This document shows positions 20,383 to 29,811 of a stretch of DNA of 47,716 nt, in pieces (position 1 is the first letter of the stretch; each line of letters begins with the position of its first letter). This DNA comes from Anaerolineae bacterium. Lineage in GTDB: Bacteria > Chloroflexota > Anaerolineae > Anaerolineales > UBA11858. Under the pieces are notes generated by a model that had not been told where the DNA came from, ran no database searches, and worked only from the letters and a program-made list of their open reading frames with translations. The stretch lies in NCBI GenBank assembly GCA_011176615.1, contig DUEG01000005.1, positions 1 through 47,716 on the forward strand, given 5' to 3'. Position numbers and translations under genes: made by a program.

Positions 20383-20465
20383 GCGCTGGTGCTGGAACTG
20401 GCAGACAGGCATGGTTGAGGGCCATGTGCCCCTAGGGCGTGCGGGTTCGACCCCCGCCCAGCGCA
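20383..20465 (+). tRNA. tRNA-Leu(GAG)
   Basis: Acceptor GCGCTGG/CCAGCGC; anticodon arm CATGG-TTGAGGG-CCATG (GAG); T arm GCGGG-TTCGACC-CCCGC; long variable arm. Confidence 0.95.
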
Positions 20466-20472
20466 CAAAATA

Positions 20473-20496
20473 GCCACCAATTTGGTGGCGTTTTTT
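20473..20496 (+). terminator. Intrinsic terminator downstream of tRNA-Leu
   Basis: gccacc-aattt-ggtggc followed by gtttttt. Confidence 0.85.
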
Positions 20497-20512
20497 GTTG
20501 ATTTTGAAATAA

Positions 20513-21307
20513 TTAATGATGGAGTATTTGTGAAAGAAAAAGTTTTGTCCTTTCTTCTTTCGGATTTGTAAAAAGTTCAGCAGGTGTTGTTTGCTCTACT
20601 ATCAATCCTTCATCAATGAATATGATTTCATCGGCTGCAGAACGTGCAAAACCCATTTCATGGGATACACAAACCATTGTCATCCCTTCGCGTGCTAAGT
20701 CTAGCATGACATCCAAAACTTCTTTGATCATTTCAGGATCGAGAGCGCTTGTGGGCTCATCAAAAAGCATAATTTTAGGATTCATTGCCAGGGCTCTCGC
20801 AATAGCAACCCTTTGTTGTTGCCCACCTGACAATTGACCGGGATAAACATCTGCTTTTTCGGGAATACCAACTCTTCGCAATTGTTTCAATGCTATTTCC
20901 TTGGCTTCTTCAGAGCTGCGACGCCTTACAACTTTTTGGGCAAGCGTAATATTTTCGAGTGCTGTCAAATGAGGAAATAAATTAAACAATTGAAAAACCA
21001 TTCCGATTTCTGCTCGAATTTCGTTTAGGTGTTTTTGATCGTTAGTCAATAGTTCACCATCTATCCAAATTTCGCCTTTAGTGGGAATCTCCAGATAATT
21101 TATGCATCTTAGTAGAGTTGATTTTCCAGAACCACTGGGCCCTATGATAACGACAACTTTTCCACGTTGAATGTTAATATTTACTCCATTCAATGCTTTG
21201 ACGTGTCCAAAATGCTTATGTAAGTTTTTTATTTCAATAATGTTATCAGGTGCGTTCATTTTTACGTAGTCGCTTTTCAATATAACGAACAAGCATTGAG
21301 AGTGCAA
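20513..21307 (-). CDS. Polar amino-acid ABC transporter ATP-binding protein; probable start at 21259 ([10 protein letters not shown])
   Basis: Walker [10 protein letters not shown]; signature LSGGQQQR; Walker [23 protein letters not shown]; GlnQ/HisP-like. Confidence 0.93.
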   Translation of the reverse strand: MHSQCLFVILKSDYVKMNAPDNIIEIKNLHKHFGHVKALNGVNINIQRGKVVVIIGPSGSGKSTLLRCINYLEIPTKGEIWIDGELLTNDQKHLNEIRAEIGMVFQLFNLFPHLTALENITLAQKVVRRRSSEEAKEIALKQLRRVGIPEKADVYPGQLSGGQQQRVAIARALAMNPKIMLFDEPTSALDPEMIKEVLDVMLDLAREGMTMVCVSHEMGFARSAADEIIFIDEGLIVEQTTPAELFTNPKEERTKLFLSQILHH

Positions 21308-22172
21308 GTGTCATTATTAAATAGAGTACTGTTAGTGTAACATAAGCCTCACGAAATCTAAAAGATCTTCCGGCATAGAGCCTTGCCACTTGAGTTATAT
21401 CACGAACAGCCAGAACAGACACAAGGGAAGAATCCTTTACCATTGCAACAAAATCATTCCCTAAAGCGGGCAATACATTTCTAATTGCCTGAGGAAGGAT
21501 TACAAACTGCATCGCTTGTTTATAAGACATTCCTAACGAACGAGATGCTTCCATTTGACCTTTGCCAATAGACTGGATACCTGCCCTAAATATTTCTGCT
21601 AAGAATGCACCATATGTAACAGCAAGAGCAATGATTGCACGGACATTCATCGCGATGGCTTGATTATGTAGATTTGTTAAAAATTTACCCGTACTTGTTA
21701 AACCTAAACTTAAAAGAAGAACACCGATTTTATTAAGAAAATCTACGGCAATTGGAACCCCGACAAAAGCAATAAAAAAAATAAGAACAAGCATTGGAAT
21801 GCCGCGTATTAACTCAATATACAGGGTAGCCAAGTTGTTAATGACTACATTCCTTGAAATTCGACCTAGACCCGCGAAAAGCCCTAAAATGGTAGCGATT
21901 ACATACGCGGTAAGCGATGTAACGATTGTAAACTTTATCCCAACAATGATAAAGAGAAAAGCCTCGCGATAATTTTCTTTTGAAAATATAAAAAAGGATG
22001 CCCAAATAGCGATGAGAATAAGCCCAACAAACCACCATGGAAATTCTCCGAGTTTGTTTTCGCTAATTGTAATTTCGGGAATTGATATACTTTCGTCTTT
22101 CAAAGGTATGGATGGTTGATCATCCATTGATTTCTCCTTAATGTGCACAAACCGGTGTGCAAAGAAATACAC
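21246..22172 (-). CDS. Polar amino-acid ABC transporter permease (HEQRo family); probable start at 22127 (MDDQPS)
   Basis: [20 protein letters not shown]-like and [60 protein letters not shown] aaggag ahead of ATG 22127. Confidence 0.92.
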   Translation of the reverse strand: MYFFAHRFVHIKEKSMDDQPSIPLKDESISIPEITISENKLGEFPWWFVGLILIAIWASFFIFSKENYREAFLFIIVGIKFTIVTSLTAYVIATILGLFAGLGRISRNVVINNLATLYIELIRGIPMLVLIFFIAFVGVPIAVDFLNKIGVLLLSLGLTSTGKFLTNLHNQAIAMNVRAIIALAVTYGAFLAEIFRAGIQSIGKGQMEASRSLGMSYKQAMQFVILPQAIRNVLPALGNDFVAMVKDSSLVSVLAVRDITQVARLYAGRSFRFREAYVTLTVLYLIMTLALSMLVRYIEKRLRKNERT

Positions 22173-22182
22173 ACCGGCTTGT
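22147..22182 (-). promoter_or_regulatory. Intercistronic hairpin between substrate-binding protein and permease genes
   Basis: acaa-a-ccggtgtg-caaagaaata-cacaccgg-c-ttgt inverted repeat (8-bp perfect core plus 4 flanking pairs). Confidence 0.65.
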
Positions 22183-22201
22183 CCTAGCCTAAAAATAGAT
22201 A

Positions 22202-23062
22202 TTACTCTCCATCTTCCTCGCCGTAAGCGCCGGGGCCAATGTCATCGTAAGTAAGCGTAAAGTTTGGGCCAAAATATTTAGTATTTAAAGCCATCAAAAA
22301 GCCATCGTTTTTCATCGATGTAATTGCCTTGTTCACAGGCTCTACGAGATCAGAGCCTTTAGGGAATATAAAACCAAGTTGGTCACTAGAGAGCGATGGG
22401 CCGACCAATTTTAATTCCTCAGCATTTTCGCCAACGTAACCCTGACCTGCGACTTCGTCAATGATTACAGCATCTATGTCGCCAGCAATTAACGCCTGTA
22501 CAGCGAAGGGGAATTGCTCAAATGCTTTAATGCGATCTTCTGGCAAGTACTTAATGGCAGTTTCGTAATTTGTTGTCCCTGTTTGAGTGCCTAAAACGAA
22601 ACTTTCATTATTAACAATATCATCAATGCTGTTAATTCTGGTTTCGTCCTTTCGCACAAGCAATCGTTGGTCAATATTTATATAACCGAATGAGAAATCA
22701 ACAACTTTTGCACGTTCATCAGTTATTGTAATGCCGTCTGCTGCTGCATCGAATTGACCATCTGATACGGCTTGAATCATTCCTTCCCATGCTGCTTCTG
22801 TGTATACAGGTGTACAGTGGAGGCGAGTGCAAATTTCGTCCCACGCTTCATAATCCCAACCACCTGGTTTACCCGTATCAAGTTCAATATAATTGAATGG
22901 CAAATAAGCATTTTCGATTGCCACAGTGACCTTTCGACACTGTAAATCTACAAGTGCGTCTTTTGCTGTACCTAGGCATCCTTCAGGCTCTTTCGCAGTG
23001 CAGCCCGATATCATTAAGGCTACTGCGAAAATAAATAATAAAATAAAAATAACTTTTTTCAT
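22202..23062 (-). CDS. Polar amino-acid ABC transporter substrate-binding lipoprotein
   Basis: Lipobox [61 protein letters not shown]. Confidence 0.93.
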   Translation of the reverse strand: MKKVIFILLFIFAVALMISGCTAKEPEGCLGTAKDALVDLQCRKVTVAIENAYLPFNYIELDTGKPGGWDYEAWDEICTRLHCTPVYTEAAWEGMIQAVSDGQFDAAADGITITDERAKVVDFSFGYINIDQRLLVRKDETRINSIDDIVNNESFVLGTQTGTTNYETAIKYLPEDRIKAFEQFPFAVQALIAGDIDAVIIDEVAGQGYVGENAEELKLVGPSLSSDQLGFIFPKGSDLVEPVNKAITSMKNDGFLMALNTKYFGPNFTLTYDDIGPGAYGEEDGE

Positions 23063-23240
23063 CTCCTCACTCCTTTTGGTTGATTAATCAGTTATTACGA
23101 ACGGAAAAAACATTATGTTTTACATTTATAGAATAGCCGAAATTATAAAAAATTTCAAGGATTAACCACCTTTTTTATTATTTTTATATAAATAACATGA
23201 ATTTGTTTATTAGATTAATCTTAGGAATAAATATTTCTAT

Positions 23241-23271
23241 AAAAAAAACCCCGAACGAGAAATCGGGGTTT
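23241..23271 (-). terminator. Intrinsic terminator downstream of tRNA-Gln
   Basis: On the minus strand: aaccccgatttctcgttcggggtttttttt, stem plus T-run. Confidence 0.8.
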
Positions 23272-23273
23272 GA

Positions 23274-23344
23274 CTGGGGGCAGAGGATTCGAACCTCTAC
23301 TTACGGATTCAGAGTCCGCTGTCCTACCGTTAGACGAGCCCCCA
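23274..23344 (-). tRNA. tRNA-Gln(CTG)
   Basis: Minus strand TGGGGGC...GCCCCCA with G73; anticodon loop CTCTGAA gives CTG; T arm AGAGG-TTCGAAT-CCTCT. Confidence 0.95.
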
Positions 23345-23493
23345 AGAATGATTTGAATTTTATCAGAGGATTATTCTAACGTCAAACATGGGAAGCAAAA
23401 ATGAATCAAAACGAATGATAACTTAATGACTATAGAATATGCTAAAATGTTGTCTATAAAAACTGGTAGATAATTGGTATTGGAGTTTAATTA

Positions 23494-25179
23494 ATGAGTT
23501 CTGCTGAAGAAACAAAACCTAAAGACTTTATCCGCGAAATAATTGAGGAAGATATTAAAAACAACACTTATGGAGGACGTGTTCACACGCGTTTCCCACC
23601 AGAACCAAATGGATATCTACATATTGGACATGCAAAATCAATACTTTTGAATTTTGGTTTAGCAGAGGAATATAACGGTTTATTTAATTTGAGATTCGAC
23701 GATACTAATCCTAGCAAGGAAGAAGTTGAGTATGTAGAATCGATTAAAAGAGATATCCAGTGGTTAGGTGTTGATTGGGATGATCGAGAATATTATGCTT
23801 CTGATTATTTTGAACAATTATATGAATACGCGGTTCAACTGATAAAAACTGGGAAAGCCTATGTTGATGATTTAAGTGCAGATGAAATCCGAGAATATAG
23901 GGGTACATTAACGAAACCTGGGAGGAATAGTCCATATCGAGATCGAGCGATAGAAGAAAATTTATCTTTGTTCAAACGGATGAGAAAAGGTGAATTTCCA
24001 GATGGGTCAAGAGTGTTAAGGGCAAAAATTGATATGACATCTCCGAATATCATAATGCGCGATCCTGTAATGTATCGTATACAACATCAAAAGCATCATC
24101 GCACGGGGGATAAATGGTGTATTTATCCGATGTATGACTTTGCCCATGGTCAATGTGACTCAATTGAAAGGATTACCCATTCAATTTGTACGCTTGAATT
24201 TGAAAATAATCGATCATTATACAATTGGTTTTTAGAAAATCTTGGAATATTTCATCCCAAACAGATAGAATTTGCTCGATTAAATTTAAGTTATACAATC
24301 TTGAGTAAAAGAAAATTAATTGAATTAGTGAATGGAGGATTTGTTAGCGGATGGGATGACCCGAGAATGCCAACAATTTCTGGGCTGCGTAGACGCGGAT
24401 TTACGCCGCAGGCAATAAGAGCGTTTAATCAAGCAATTGGTGTCGCAAAAAACGAAAATCTAGTTGATGTAGCACTTCTTGAACATTATATTAGAAAGGA
24501 TTTAAATAAAATAACACCGCGAAGAATGGTTGTTCTCAACCCACTAAAAGTAGTGATAACGAATTATCCAGAAGATAAATATGAAATGCTGGAGGCAATT
24601 AATAACCCTGAAGACCCGAGTATGGGCGTGAGAGAAGTGCCATTTTCAAGAGAACTATACATTGAAAAAGATGATTTTATGGAAAATCCCACAAAGAAAT
24701 ATTTTCGTCTAGCTCCTGGAAAAGAAGTGAGATTACGTTATGGTTATATCATTAAGTACCAAGATCATATCAAAAATGATGATGGGGAAATCGTCGAAAT
24801 TCAATGTACTTACGATCCCTTAACTAAAGGTGGATATGCGCCGGATGGGCGAAAGGTGAGAGGAACTATCCATTGGGTATCAGCAAATCACGCAATAAAT
24901 GCAGAGATTCGATTGTATGACCGTTTGTTTACAAAAGAAAATCCAATGGACCTTAAGGAGGGAGAGGATTATTTGGACTATTTGAATCCAGAATCTTTAT
25001 TAACCTTGAAGGATTCTAAATTAGAACCATCTTTGTCTAAGTCCAAGGTGGAGGATCGATATCAATTCGAACGTTTAGGGTATTTTATAGTTGACCCTGA
25101 TTCCTCAAATGAGAATCTGGTATTCAACAGAACGATCACATTAAGGGATACATGGGCAAAAATTAAAAGAAAAAAATAA
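23494..25179 (+). CDS. glnS: Glutaminyl-tRNA synthetase
   Basis: [93 protein letters not shown]. Confidence 0.97.
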   Translation: MSSAEETKPKDFIREIIEEDIKNNTYGGRVHTRFPPEPNGYLHIGHAKSILLNFGLAEEYNGLFNLRFDDTNPSKEEVEYVESIKRDIQWLGVDWDDREYYASDYFEQLYEYAVQLIKTGKAYVDDLSADEIREYRGTLTKPGRNSPYRDRAIEENLSLFKRMRKGEFPDGSRVLRAKIDMTSPNIIMRDPVMYRIQHQKHHRTGDKWCIYPMYDFAHGQCDSIERITHSICTLEFENNRSLYNWFLENLGIFHPKQIEFARLNLSYTILSKRKLIELVNGGFVSGWDDPRMPTISGLRRRGFTPQAIRAFNQAIGVAKNENLVDVALLEHYIRKDLNKITPRRMVVLNPLKVVITNYPEDKYEMLEAINNPEDPSMGVREVPFSRELYIEKDDFMENPTKKYFRLAPGKEVRLRYGYIIKYQDHIKNDDGEIVEIQCTYDPLTKGGYAPDGRKVRGTIHWVSANHAINAEIRLYDRLFTKENPMDLKEGEDYLDYLNPESLLTLKDSKLEPSLSKSKVEDRYQFERLGYFIVDPDSSNENLVFNRTITLRDTWAKIKRKK

Positions 25180-25207
25180 TACTTTAGACTATTTGAAGCA
25201 TTATTGC

Positions 25208-26716
25208 CTAAGATTGATTAGGTTGACCCTCAATTGATTTAAGTAAATCTATTGCGATAGTAATTCTATTTAATACTGTTTCTTTACCAATAATTTCCAT
25301 GCTTTCAAGAAGAGGAGGGCTAACTTTTTGCCCTGTGATAGCAACCCTCAAAATGCCAAACAATTGACCTGCTTTAAGTCCGAGTTTCTCTGCTAATTGT
25401 CTAAGAGGTTGCTCTAGCGAACTTGGAGAAAATTCAGTTAAATCTGATAATAACTTGTATGATTCATGTGCTGCGATAATAGATTCGTCAATAGTCAAAT
25501 GCTTACCAATAAGATCATTAGGATTTGGATTCACATGATCAGCAAAAAAGAAGCCTGAAATTTCAGGTGCTTCATTGAGTGTGTGAAGGCGCACTTGAAT
25601 TAATGGAATAACCTTATCTAACACACTATCGTCAATCGAATAGCCTGCTTTTAGATAGAATGGTTTTAAACGTTTTGCTAATTCGCTTTTACTAAGAGCA
25701 CGGATATGCAACCCATCAAAATAGTCTAATTTTTTAAAATCAATGGCTGCAGGCGAAGGATTTAATTTATCAATAGAAAAATTATTTACAAGATCATTAA
25801 GAGTAAAGAATTCAGTCTTATCGTCGAAACTCCATCCCATTAAAACGATCCAATTAATAACACCTTCAGGGATATAACCCATTTTGCGAATATCTTTGAT
25901 AAATATCGAGTTGCCCTTTAGTCTCATCTGTTGCGCAAATCGTTTGCTCATTTTTCCCTTACCTGTTGGGTTAAGAAAAACGGATAAGTGTATCCAAACA
26001 GGTTCTTCCCAGCCAAATGCTCTGTAAATATGGGCGTGAAACGGGAAAGTTGATAACCATTCTTCGCCTCGAAATACGTGGGTGATTCCCATAAGGTGGT
26101 CATCAACCATCGCTGCTAAATGGTATAGGGCTAAGCCATCAGATTTTACAATAATGAAATCATCCAATTGTTTATTATTTACTGTAATATCACCTCGTAG
26201 GTAATCATGAACGGTAATTGATCCGGTTAAAGGGGTTTTAAATCTGATAACATGCGATTCGCCATTCGCGACACGTTTTGCAGCTTCCAATGGAGGAATA
26301 TCTCGACATTTGCGATCATATTTTGGGTTTACCTTTCGCTTTTGTTGTTCCTTACGTAATTCATTAAGCCTGTTTTGTGTGCAAAAGCATGGATATGCAT
26401 AGCCCATATCTATTAATTTCTGAGCGTATGATTGATAAATATCTTTACGTTCAGATTGTCTGTAGGGCGCATATGGCCCACCAATATCAGGCCCTTCATC
26501 CCAATTTAAGCCAAGCCACTTTAGACTTGAAATCAAATCGATTTCTGATTCGGGATTGTATCTTTTACGGTCAGTATCTTCGATTCGTAAAATAAATTGT
26601 CCATTTGTTTGGTGGGCTAAAAGGTAATTGTAGAGGGCTGTACGGGCGCTACCCAAATGCGTCATTCCTGTTGGGGATGGCGCAAAACGAACTCTGGCTG
26701 GTTTTTGTTTTGTCAT
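25208..26716 (-). CDS. gltX: Glutamyl-tRNA synthetase
   Basis: VRFAPSPTGMTHLGSARTALYNYLLA; FILRIEDTDRKRYNPESE; GKMSKRFAQQ; LMGWSFDDKTEFFTLNDLV. Confidence 0.96.
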   Translation of the reverse strand: MTKQKPARVRFAPSPTGMTHLGSARTALYNYLLAHQTNGQFILRIEDTDRKRYNPESEIDLISSLKWLGLNWDEGPDIGGPYAPYRQSERKDIYQSYAQKLIDMGYAYPCFCTQNRLNELRKEQQKRKVNPKYDRKCRDIPPLEAAKRVANGESHVIRFKTPLTGSITVHDYLRGDITVNNKQLDDFIIVKSDGLALYHLAAMVDDHLMGITHVFRGEEWLSTFPFHAHIYRAFGWEEPVWIHLSVFLNPTGKGKMSKRFAQQMRLKGNSIFIKDIRKMGYIPEGVINWIVLMGWSFDDKTEFFTLNDLVNNFSIDKLNPSPAAIDFKKLDYFDGLHIRALSKSELAKRLKPFYLKAGYSIDDSVLDKVIPLIQVRLHTLNEAPEISGFFFADHVNPNPNDLIGKHLTIDESIIAAHESYKLLSDLTEFSPSSLEQPLRQLAEKLGLKAGQLFGILRVAITGQKVSPPLLESMEIIGKETVLNRITIAIDLLKSIEGQPNQS

Positions 26717-26778
26717 ATAATTTATCGTTGTTGTTTTATTGTAAGTGATTTGATTAGGTTATTACCAAAAAAATAATA

Positions 26779-27921
26779 TTAAAATTCAAGGGATTTTTGT
26801 CTGAGAGCAACACTTTCTACAATCCCAATACCTAAAAGATTTGATAGTAAGGAACTCCCGCCATAACTAATAAACGGTAGTGTAAGTCCTGTAACTGGCA
26901 ATAAATTAAGGTTCATACCAATGTTTACAATTGCTTGAAACGCTATTAAGGTTGCTACACCATAAGAAAGCAACGCTCCAAATGTATCGCTAGAGATTCT
27001 CGCAACGTGGATACACCGTAGAATAACGAATAATAATAAAGCGATAACAATTACTGTGCCAACGAAACCAAATTCCTCGGACAGCGCTGAAAAAATAAAA
27101 TCTGAATGTCTTACTTTTAGGAAGCGCAATTGAACTTGTGAACCACTTCCATAACCTTTGCCAAACCAACCTCCAGATCCAATTGAAACAAGTGCTTGCT
27201 GAACGTTGTATATTGCACCATGTGTGGCATTTGGGTTAGGGAAAAAGAAATTTATAATCCTTTCAACCTGGTATGGTTTTATTAAACCAGATTCTTGATT
27301 GGGGTCATAATTGGTTAATAAGTATAGCAATCCTAAACCACCGCCGAAAACTCCAATCCCACTCGCGATAAGTAAGTGTTTGATTTGTAAACCCGCGATC
27401 CATATCATAGCAAACCAAATTGCGAAAATAACGATTGACGTGCTTAAATCAGGTTGTAATAAAATCCAGATCGCTAAACCAAAAACAATTATTAGACTTT
27501 TTAACAACCATTTAATATCATGTGCTTCTCCTTGAGAATGAGCAAAATAATCGCTAAGCACAATAATAACAACAATTTTTGACAATTCCGAGGGTTGAAT
27601 GAGAATAGGACCAAGACGAAACCATCTAGCAGAGCCGAACAAGGAATCCCCAAATAATATCAATATTACTAGAAGTAAAATTATACCAACGTATAAAAAC
27701 TTGCTAATTGCCGAGAGCAATCGGTAATCAATTGCAGCCATTAACATCAAGACAAATAATCCTGCAATACCAAAAATTATCTGTTTTTGCACAGTGTTTT
27801 GATTAATTAATTCGATATTGCCTGCAATAGCAGAGCGAATCATCGTTATGCCGAAAATTGTCAAAACAATAACGGTTCCCAAAAGCCAAAAATCAAAATA
27901 TCTCCACGAGATAGAACGCAT
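26779..27921 (-). CDS. rodA: SEDS-family peptidoglycan polymerase RodA
   Basis: VLMLMAAIDYRLL; QPDLSTSIVIFAIWFAMIW; GFVGTVIVIALLLF; GMNLNLLPVTGLTLPFISYGGSSLLSNLLGIGIV. Confidence 0.94.
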   Translation of the reverse strand: MRSISWRYFDFWLLGTVIVLTIFGITMIRSAIAGNIELINQNTVQKQIIFGIAGLFVLMLMAAIDYRLLSAISKFLYVGIILLLVILILFGDSLFGSARWFRLGPILIQPSELSKIVVIIVLSDYFAHSQGEAHDIKWLLKSLIIVFGLAIWILLQPDLSTSIVIFAIWFAMIWIAGLQIKHLLIASGIGVFGGGLGLLYLLTNYDPNQESGLIKPYQVERIINFFFPNPNATHGAIYNVQQALVSIGSGGWFGKGYGSGSQVQLRFLKVRHSDFIFSALSEEFGFVGTVIVIALLLFVILRCIHVARISSDTFGALLSYGVATLIAFQAIVNIGMNLNLLPVTGLTLPFISYGGSSLLSNLLGIGIVESVALRQKSLEF

Positions 27922-27934
27922 TTCTAGATTACAC

Positions 27935-28201
27935 CTATCTAAGTTTTCTTTTAGATTGCTTTAAGGGGATGTCTGCAATTAATCTTTGTTGACGTCCTGT
28001 GCTGTTCATCTCGATCTTAACTGAAGAAGGGTCAATGTCAATATGCCGGGAGATTGTCGCAATCAAATCATCTTTTAGTAATTCAAGCATATTATTGGTG
28101 AAGTTTGTGCGATCATGAATAAGTACCATTTGTAAACGTTCTTTGGCGACTTTACCACTACGCGGATTATTTTTGAATAGTCGAGAAATTAAATTTGTCA
28201 T
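27935..28201 (-). CDS. minE: Cell division topological specificity factor MinE
   Basis: 88 aa; AKERLQMVLIHDRTNFTNNMLELLKDDLIATISRHIDID; start overlaps the minD stop by 4 nt. Confidence 0.93.
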   Translation of the reverse strand: MTNLISRLFKNNPRSGKVAKERLQMVLIHDRTNFTNNMLELLKDDLIATISRHIDIDPSSVKIEMNSTGRQQRLIADIPLKQSKRKLR

Positions 28202-29007
28202 TTTTCACCCCTAGAGGATCGAATAAAACTCGTTATTCTTGTAAAAAGGTTGCCATTCGATTCTAAGTTGGCAAAAGGAATATCCTCACCATAAATACGA
28301 TGGGCAATGTTGCGAATGGAGCGACCAGCAAGGCTTTTTTCATCTAAGGATATTGGGAATCCCTTGTTTGTGCTGACGATAACCTTTTCATCCTCAGGAA
28401 CAATCCCTATTAATTCAATAGCAAGTAATTCTACGATGTCTTCTATGGCGATCATTTCTCCGCGTCGGATCATTGCAGGATTTATTCTGTTAATAATTAA
28501 TTTTGCTGGTCCTTTCTCTTCTGCTTCAATTATTCCAATTATTCTATCCGCATCTCTTATTGCTGAAATTTCCGGATTAGTTACGACGATTACTATATCA
28601 GCGGGTGCAATGGCGTTTCTAAATCCTCGCTCAATGCCTGCAGGAGAATCGATAAATATCCAATCAGCAAGTTCTCTTAACTCATTGCAAAGTCGAATCA
28701 TATCCGTTGGGGAGATAGCAGATTTATCTCGAGTCTGTGCAGCTGGTATTAGAAAAAGGTCTGGATTTCTTTTATCTTTTATCATGGCTTGTCTAAGCCT
28801 ACATCTTCCTTCAACTACATCGACTAGATCATAAACGATTCGATTTTCCAAACCCAAGACAACGTCTAAATTTCGCAATCCAATATCAGCATCAATACAA
28901 ACAACTTTTTGTCCAATTGAAGCAATGGCAGTTCCTAAGTTTGCGGTAATTGTTGTTTTACCAACGCCTCCTTTACCTGATGTAATCGTAATAACTTTCG
29001 CGGTCAT
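28198..29007 (-). CDS. minD: Septum site-determining ATPase MinD
   Basis: MTAKVITITSGKGGVGKTTITANLGTAIA deviant Walker A; DADIGLRNLDVVLGLENRIVYDLVDV. Confidence 0.98.
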   Translation of the reverse strand: MTAKVITITSGKGGVGKTTITANLGTAIASIGQKVVCIDADIGLRNLDVVLGLENRIVYDLVDVVEGRCRLRQAMIKDKRNPDLFLIPAAQTRDKSAISPTDMIRLCNELRELADWIFIDSPAGIERGFRNAIAPADIVIVVTNPEISAIRDADRIIGIIEAEEKGPAKLIINRINPAMIRRGEMIAIEDIVELLAIELIGIVPEDEKVIVSTNKGFPISLDEKSLAGRSIRNIAHRIYGEDIPFANLESNGNLFTRITSFIRSSRGEK

Positions 29008-29041
29008 ATATATTCCTTAGATATTTTTATTTAAGAATTAC

Positions 29042-29746
29042 TTAGAAATCCCAAGTTTCTGCAATCACGCGATTATCGACCAATCTGGCAATCTCTGGCT
29101 TAGGAATGTTTTTTTGTGATGGCGCAATAGAAATCTTATCAGCGATACGTAATTGGGTGGGGGAGAGGTCAAGTGCACAAACGATTGCTGAATTATCGCC
29201 TTGTGCTCCAGCGTGCACTGTGCCTCGTAGTTTTCCCCAAACTATTATGTTTCCCCCTGCAAATATTTCTGCGCCTGGATTTACATCGCCGATAACAATC
29301 ACATGACCATGGAATATGATGCGGTTTCCTGATCTTAATGTTTTGTGTATTAAGATTGCTTCTTCGCCAAGAGTAACGGATTGTAATGGAACTGATGATG
29401 GTTTATCAATTTTTGGCATTGATAGTCGTGTAGCAAGACCTAGGGATTGTGCATTTTTAATAGTTGTGGGCGAATCGCTAATTAATGCCCAGAGTTTTAT
29501 TCCAAATTCGGAAATTTGTTCTATTAAGGCAACAATTTCAGATTCTTCGATTATTATATTACCAACGTCAAGAGATAATCGAGCACCTGTAAGAAAATTC
29601 TTTTGGTTCTTAAGGTGAGAAAGCAATGAGTTTTTTAAATTATCCCATTTACCGTCACTAAACTTAACAAGAAGCCCATCACGAGTTCCTTTAATAGTCA
29701 AGTTATTTTGCGTGTGCTGAAATTTACTACTTTGATCAAAAGTCAT
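29042..29746 (-). CDS. minC: Septum site-determining protein MinC
   Basis: C-terminal RSGNRIIFHGHVIVIGDVNPGAEIFAGGNIIVWGKLRGTVHAGAQGDNSAIVCALDLSPTQLRIA. Confidence 0.96.
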   Translation of the reverse strand: MTFDQSSKFQHTQNNLTIKGTRDGLLVKFSDGKWDNLKNSLLSHLKNQKNFLTGARLSLDVGNIIIEESEIVALIEQISEFGIKLWALISDSPTTIKNAQSLGLATRLSMPKIDKPSSVPLQSVTLGEEAILIHKTLRSGNRIIFHGHVIVIGDVNPGAEIFAGGNIIVWGKLRGTVHAGAQGDNSAIVCALDLSPTQLRIADKISIAPSQKNIPKPEIARLVDNRVIAETWDF

Positions 29747-29811
29747 AGTATTGGATTATAGCATGCTACATAAGAATTATTTGTGTCATGTATGTGTAAT
29801 TACCAATGGGA

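Noticed and set aside
20243-20473. 76-aa ORF on the + strand
   Set aside because: It runs through tRNA-Leu and the plsX antisense region; an artefact of an open frame.
23197-23379. 60-aa ORF on the + strand
   Set aside because: Overlaps tRNA-Gln and its terminator; translation resembles the common spurious 'GQRIRTSTYGFRVRCPTVRRA' antisense-tRNA peptide.
28307-28834. 175-aa plus-strand ORF inside minD
   Set aside because: Shadow ORF antisense to the well-conserved MinD frame; low-complexity Ser/Ile-rich translation.
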